Assembly (NCBI GenBank): GCA_945952175.1
Contig: CAMFHW010000048.1
Location: 1-13,947 of the forward strand
DNA: 13,947 nucleotides
From: an uncultured Phenylobacterium sp.
GTDB lineage: Bacteria > Pseudomonadota > Alphaproteobacteria > Caulobacterales > Caulobacteraceae
Direction of reading: 5' to 3'
The notes below the pieces were generated by a model that saw nothing but the letters and a program-made list of their open reading frames with translations, was not told the DNA's origin and made no database searches. Below are positions 13,345 through 13,947 of the stretch, piece after piece. Position 1 is the first letter of the stretch; each line of letters begins with the position of its first letter. The position numbers and the translations under genes are program-made.

Positions 13345-13794
13345 TCACCTGTCCGATTGTTCCAGCGCCAGGGCGGCGCGCTCGAGCCGCAGCAGGGCGG
13401 CGCGGGTCTCGTGGGCCTTGCCGTCCAGCAGGGCCGCCAAGTCGGCCTGGGCCTTGCGCCAGGCCGGCATGGAGTTTGCGATGAGGGCGCGGCCCGCCTC
13501 GGTGATCCGAAGCTTGCGACCGCCGCGCCCGCGCCCGCCGGCGTTGCTGACCAGGCCCCGCTCCTCCAGCAGCTTGAGGTTCCGCAGGACGGCGGAAGGC
13601 TCGACGCCGACATCCTCGGCGAGATCGGCGATGGAGCGGTCGTCCTTCCGCGAGATCGCGCCCAGCAGGATGAACTGGGTGATCTGCAGGCCGAGCGGCT
13701 TGAGCCGCTGGTTGAAGGCCCGCGTCACCGCCCGCGCGGCCTTGCGGCTGCGATGGCCGAAGCAGAACAGGCTGATGTCGTCGCGCGCCACCAT
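13345..13794 (-). CDS. MarR-family transcriptional regulator
   Basis: The protein has 149 residues and a standard MarR layout. A helical dimerisation N-terminus (about 1-38) includes RSRKAARAVTRAFNQRLKPL. The winged helix at about 40-105 includes SIADLAEDVGVEPSAVLRNL (about 54-73) and ERGLVSNAGGRGRGGRKLRIT (about 77-97) as helix-turn-helix and wing. A long C-terminal helix follows. A TAA stops the frame just upstream (about 13808), so the start is confined to ATG 13794 or the adjacent GTG. Neither has a well-spaced ribosome-binding site (only AGG directly before the ATG), so a leaderless or weakly translated message is possible. The stop codon is 2 bp from the nearest fabF start codon. By analogy with FabT, the MarR-type lipid regulator of streptococci, it may sense acyl-ACP or another lipid signal and control fabF (inference). 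Confidence 0.9.
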   Translation of the reverse strand: MVARDDISLFCFGHRSRKAARAVTRAFNQRLKPLGLQITQFILLGAISRKDDRSIADLAEDVGVEPSAVLRNLKLLEERGLVSNAGGRGRGGRKLRITEAGRALIANSMPAWRKAQADLAALLDGKAHETRAALLRLERAALALEQSDR

Positions 13795-13797
13795 CCT

Positions 13798-13822
13798 GCA
13801 TATACAGCTTTATAAATCATGC
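13798..13822. promoter_or_regulatory. AT-rich candidate promoter/operator of marR-fabF
   Basis: Directly before the MarR start codon lies an AT-rich stretch bounded by GCAT (13798-13801) and ATGC (13819-13822), giving a loose 25-bp palindrome. On the minus strand it contains TATAAA and TATATG, either of which could be a -10 element. It is about 100 bp from the divergent gene beginning at 13924. I infer an autoregulatory MarR site; the inner symmetry is weak. Confidence 0.35.
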
Positions 13823-13923
13823 TGCTACAGGATTTGGGGAGGCCGATGGCCTGCCGCAACGGCGCCTTTCGGCGGGCGCGCGATTGTGATCGCCTGTTCG
13901 CCTGACGATGGCGGAGGCCTCCG

Positions 13924-13947
13924 ATGATCGACTGGGATGCGGCGCGG
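13924..13947 (+). CDS. Start of an unidentified gene, cut by the window edge
   Basis: An ATG at 13924 is preceded at a six-base distance by GGAGG, the best ribosome-binding site in this part of the window. It opens a frame reading MIDWDAAR to the window end. Eight codons are too few to name a family. It is divergent from marR-fabF across about 130 bp, so the MarR protein may control it as well. An ATG at 13908 in another frame is a weaker alternative. Confidence 0.45.

Noticed and set aside
12143..13927. Plus-strand open frame (594 codons) opposite fabF and marR
   Set aside because: It spans two genes and an intergenic region, with no motif or ribosome-binding site. fabF and marR are unmistakable on the minus strand.

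Overview
The window is GC-rich DNA (GC at most third codon positions) from what looks like an alphaproteobacterium, most likely a member of the Caulobacterales (Caulobacter/Phenylobacterium type). This rests on inference: the base composition, a large SusC-independent TonB receptor of the kind abundant in that order, a dispersed palindromic repeat of alphaproteobacterial style, and Fur-like boxes of the TGAGAAT-N-ATTCGCA type. No rRNA, tRNA, CRISPR array, transposase or phage gene is visible. It reads as ordinary chromosomal DNA with several small locally regulated modules.

Layout. (1) 1-3665: a TonB-dependent outer-membrane receptor (minus strand, missing only its last few residues at the window edge) is divergent from a 418-residue regulator containing two complete TetR-type DNA-binding domains in one chain. 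A 15-bp AT-rich motif lies between them and recurs, with one mismatch, inside the regulator gene, where it forces a cluster of rare codons. (2) 3683-6108: two Fur-like palindromes precede a small cysteine-containing protein of unknown function, followed by a lipoprotein fusion of a PQQ-type sugar/sorbosone dehydrogenase beta-propeller with a C-terminal cytochrome c. (3) 6109-7638: a dispersed palindromic repeat, then a divergent member of the glutamate/dicarboxylate symporter (SDF/DAACS) family whose usual sodium- and substrate-binding residues are replaced. (4) 7691-10044: a plus-strand unit of membrane acyltransferase (AT3), six-helix membrane protein of unknown function and small winged-helix regulator, closed by a strong intrinsic terminator whose U-tract overlaps the stop codon of the next, convergent gene. 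(5) 10042-11349: a pentapeptide-repeat protein on the minus strand, divergent across an AT-richer 210-bp gap from (6) a GNAT acetyltransferase related to the AAC(6')/siderophore-acetyltransferase group (11560-12093). (7) 12074-13794, minus strand: a MarR-type regulator directly followed by a beta-ketoacyl-ACP synthase II (FabF). The fabF 3' end overlaps the acetyltransferase gene by 20 bp. An AT-rich palindrome-like site precedes the MarR gene, and a new plus-strand gene begins at 13924 with a good ribosome-binding site and runs off the window.

The recurring theme is transport or metabolic genes each paired with their own local regulator: double-TetR with TonB receptor, winged helix with acyltransferase/membrane protein, MarR with FabF. 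The points most worth checking are the double TetR with its duplicated candidate operator, the symporter with substituted ion and substrate sites, the Fur-like control of the unknown cysteine protein, and the acyltransferase/membrane protein/winged-helix unit. I did not find a clear multi-gene system that I could call new with confidence.
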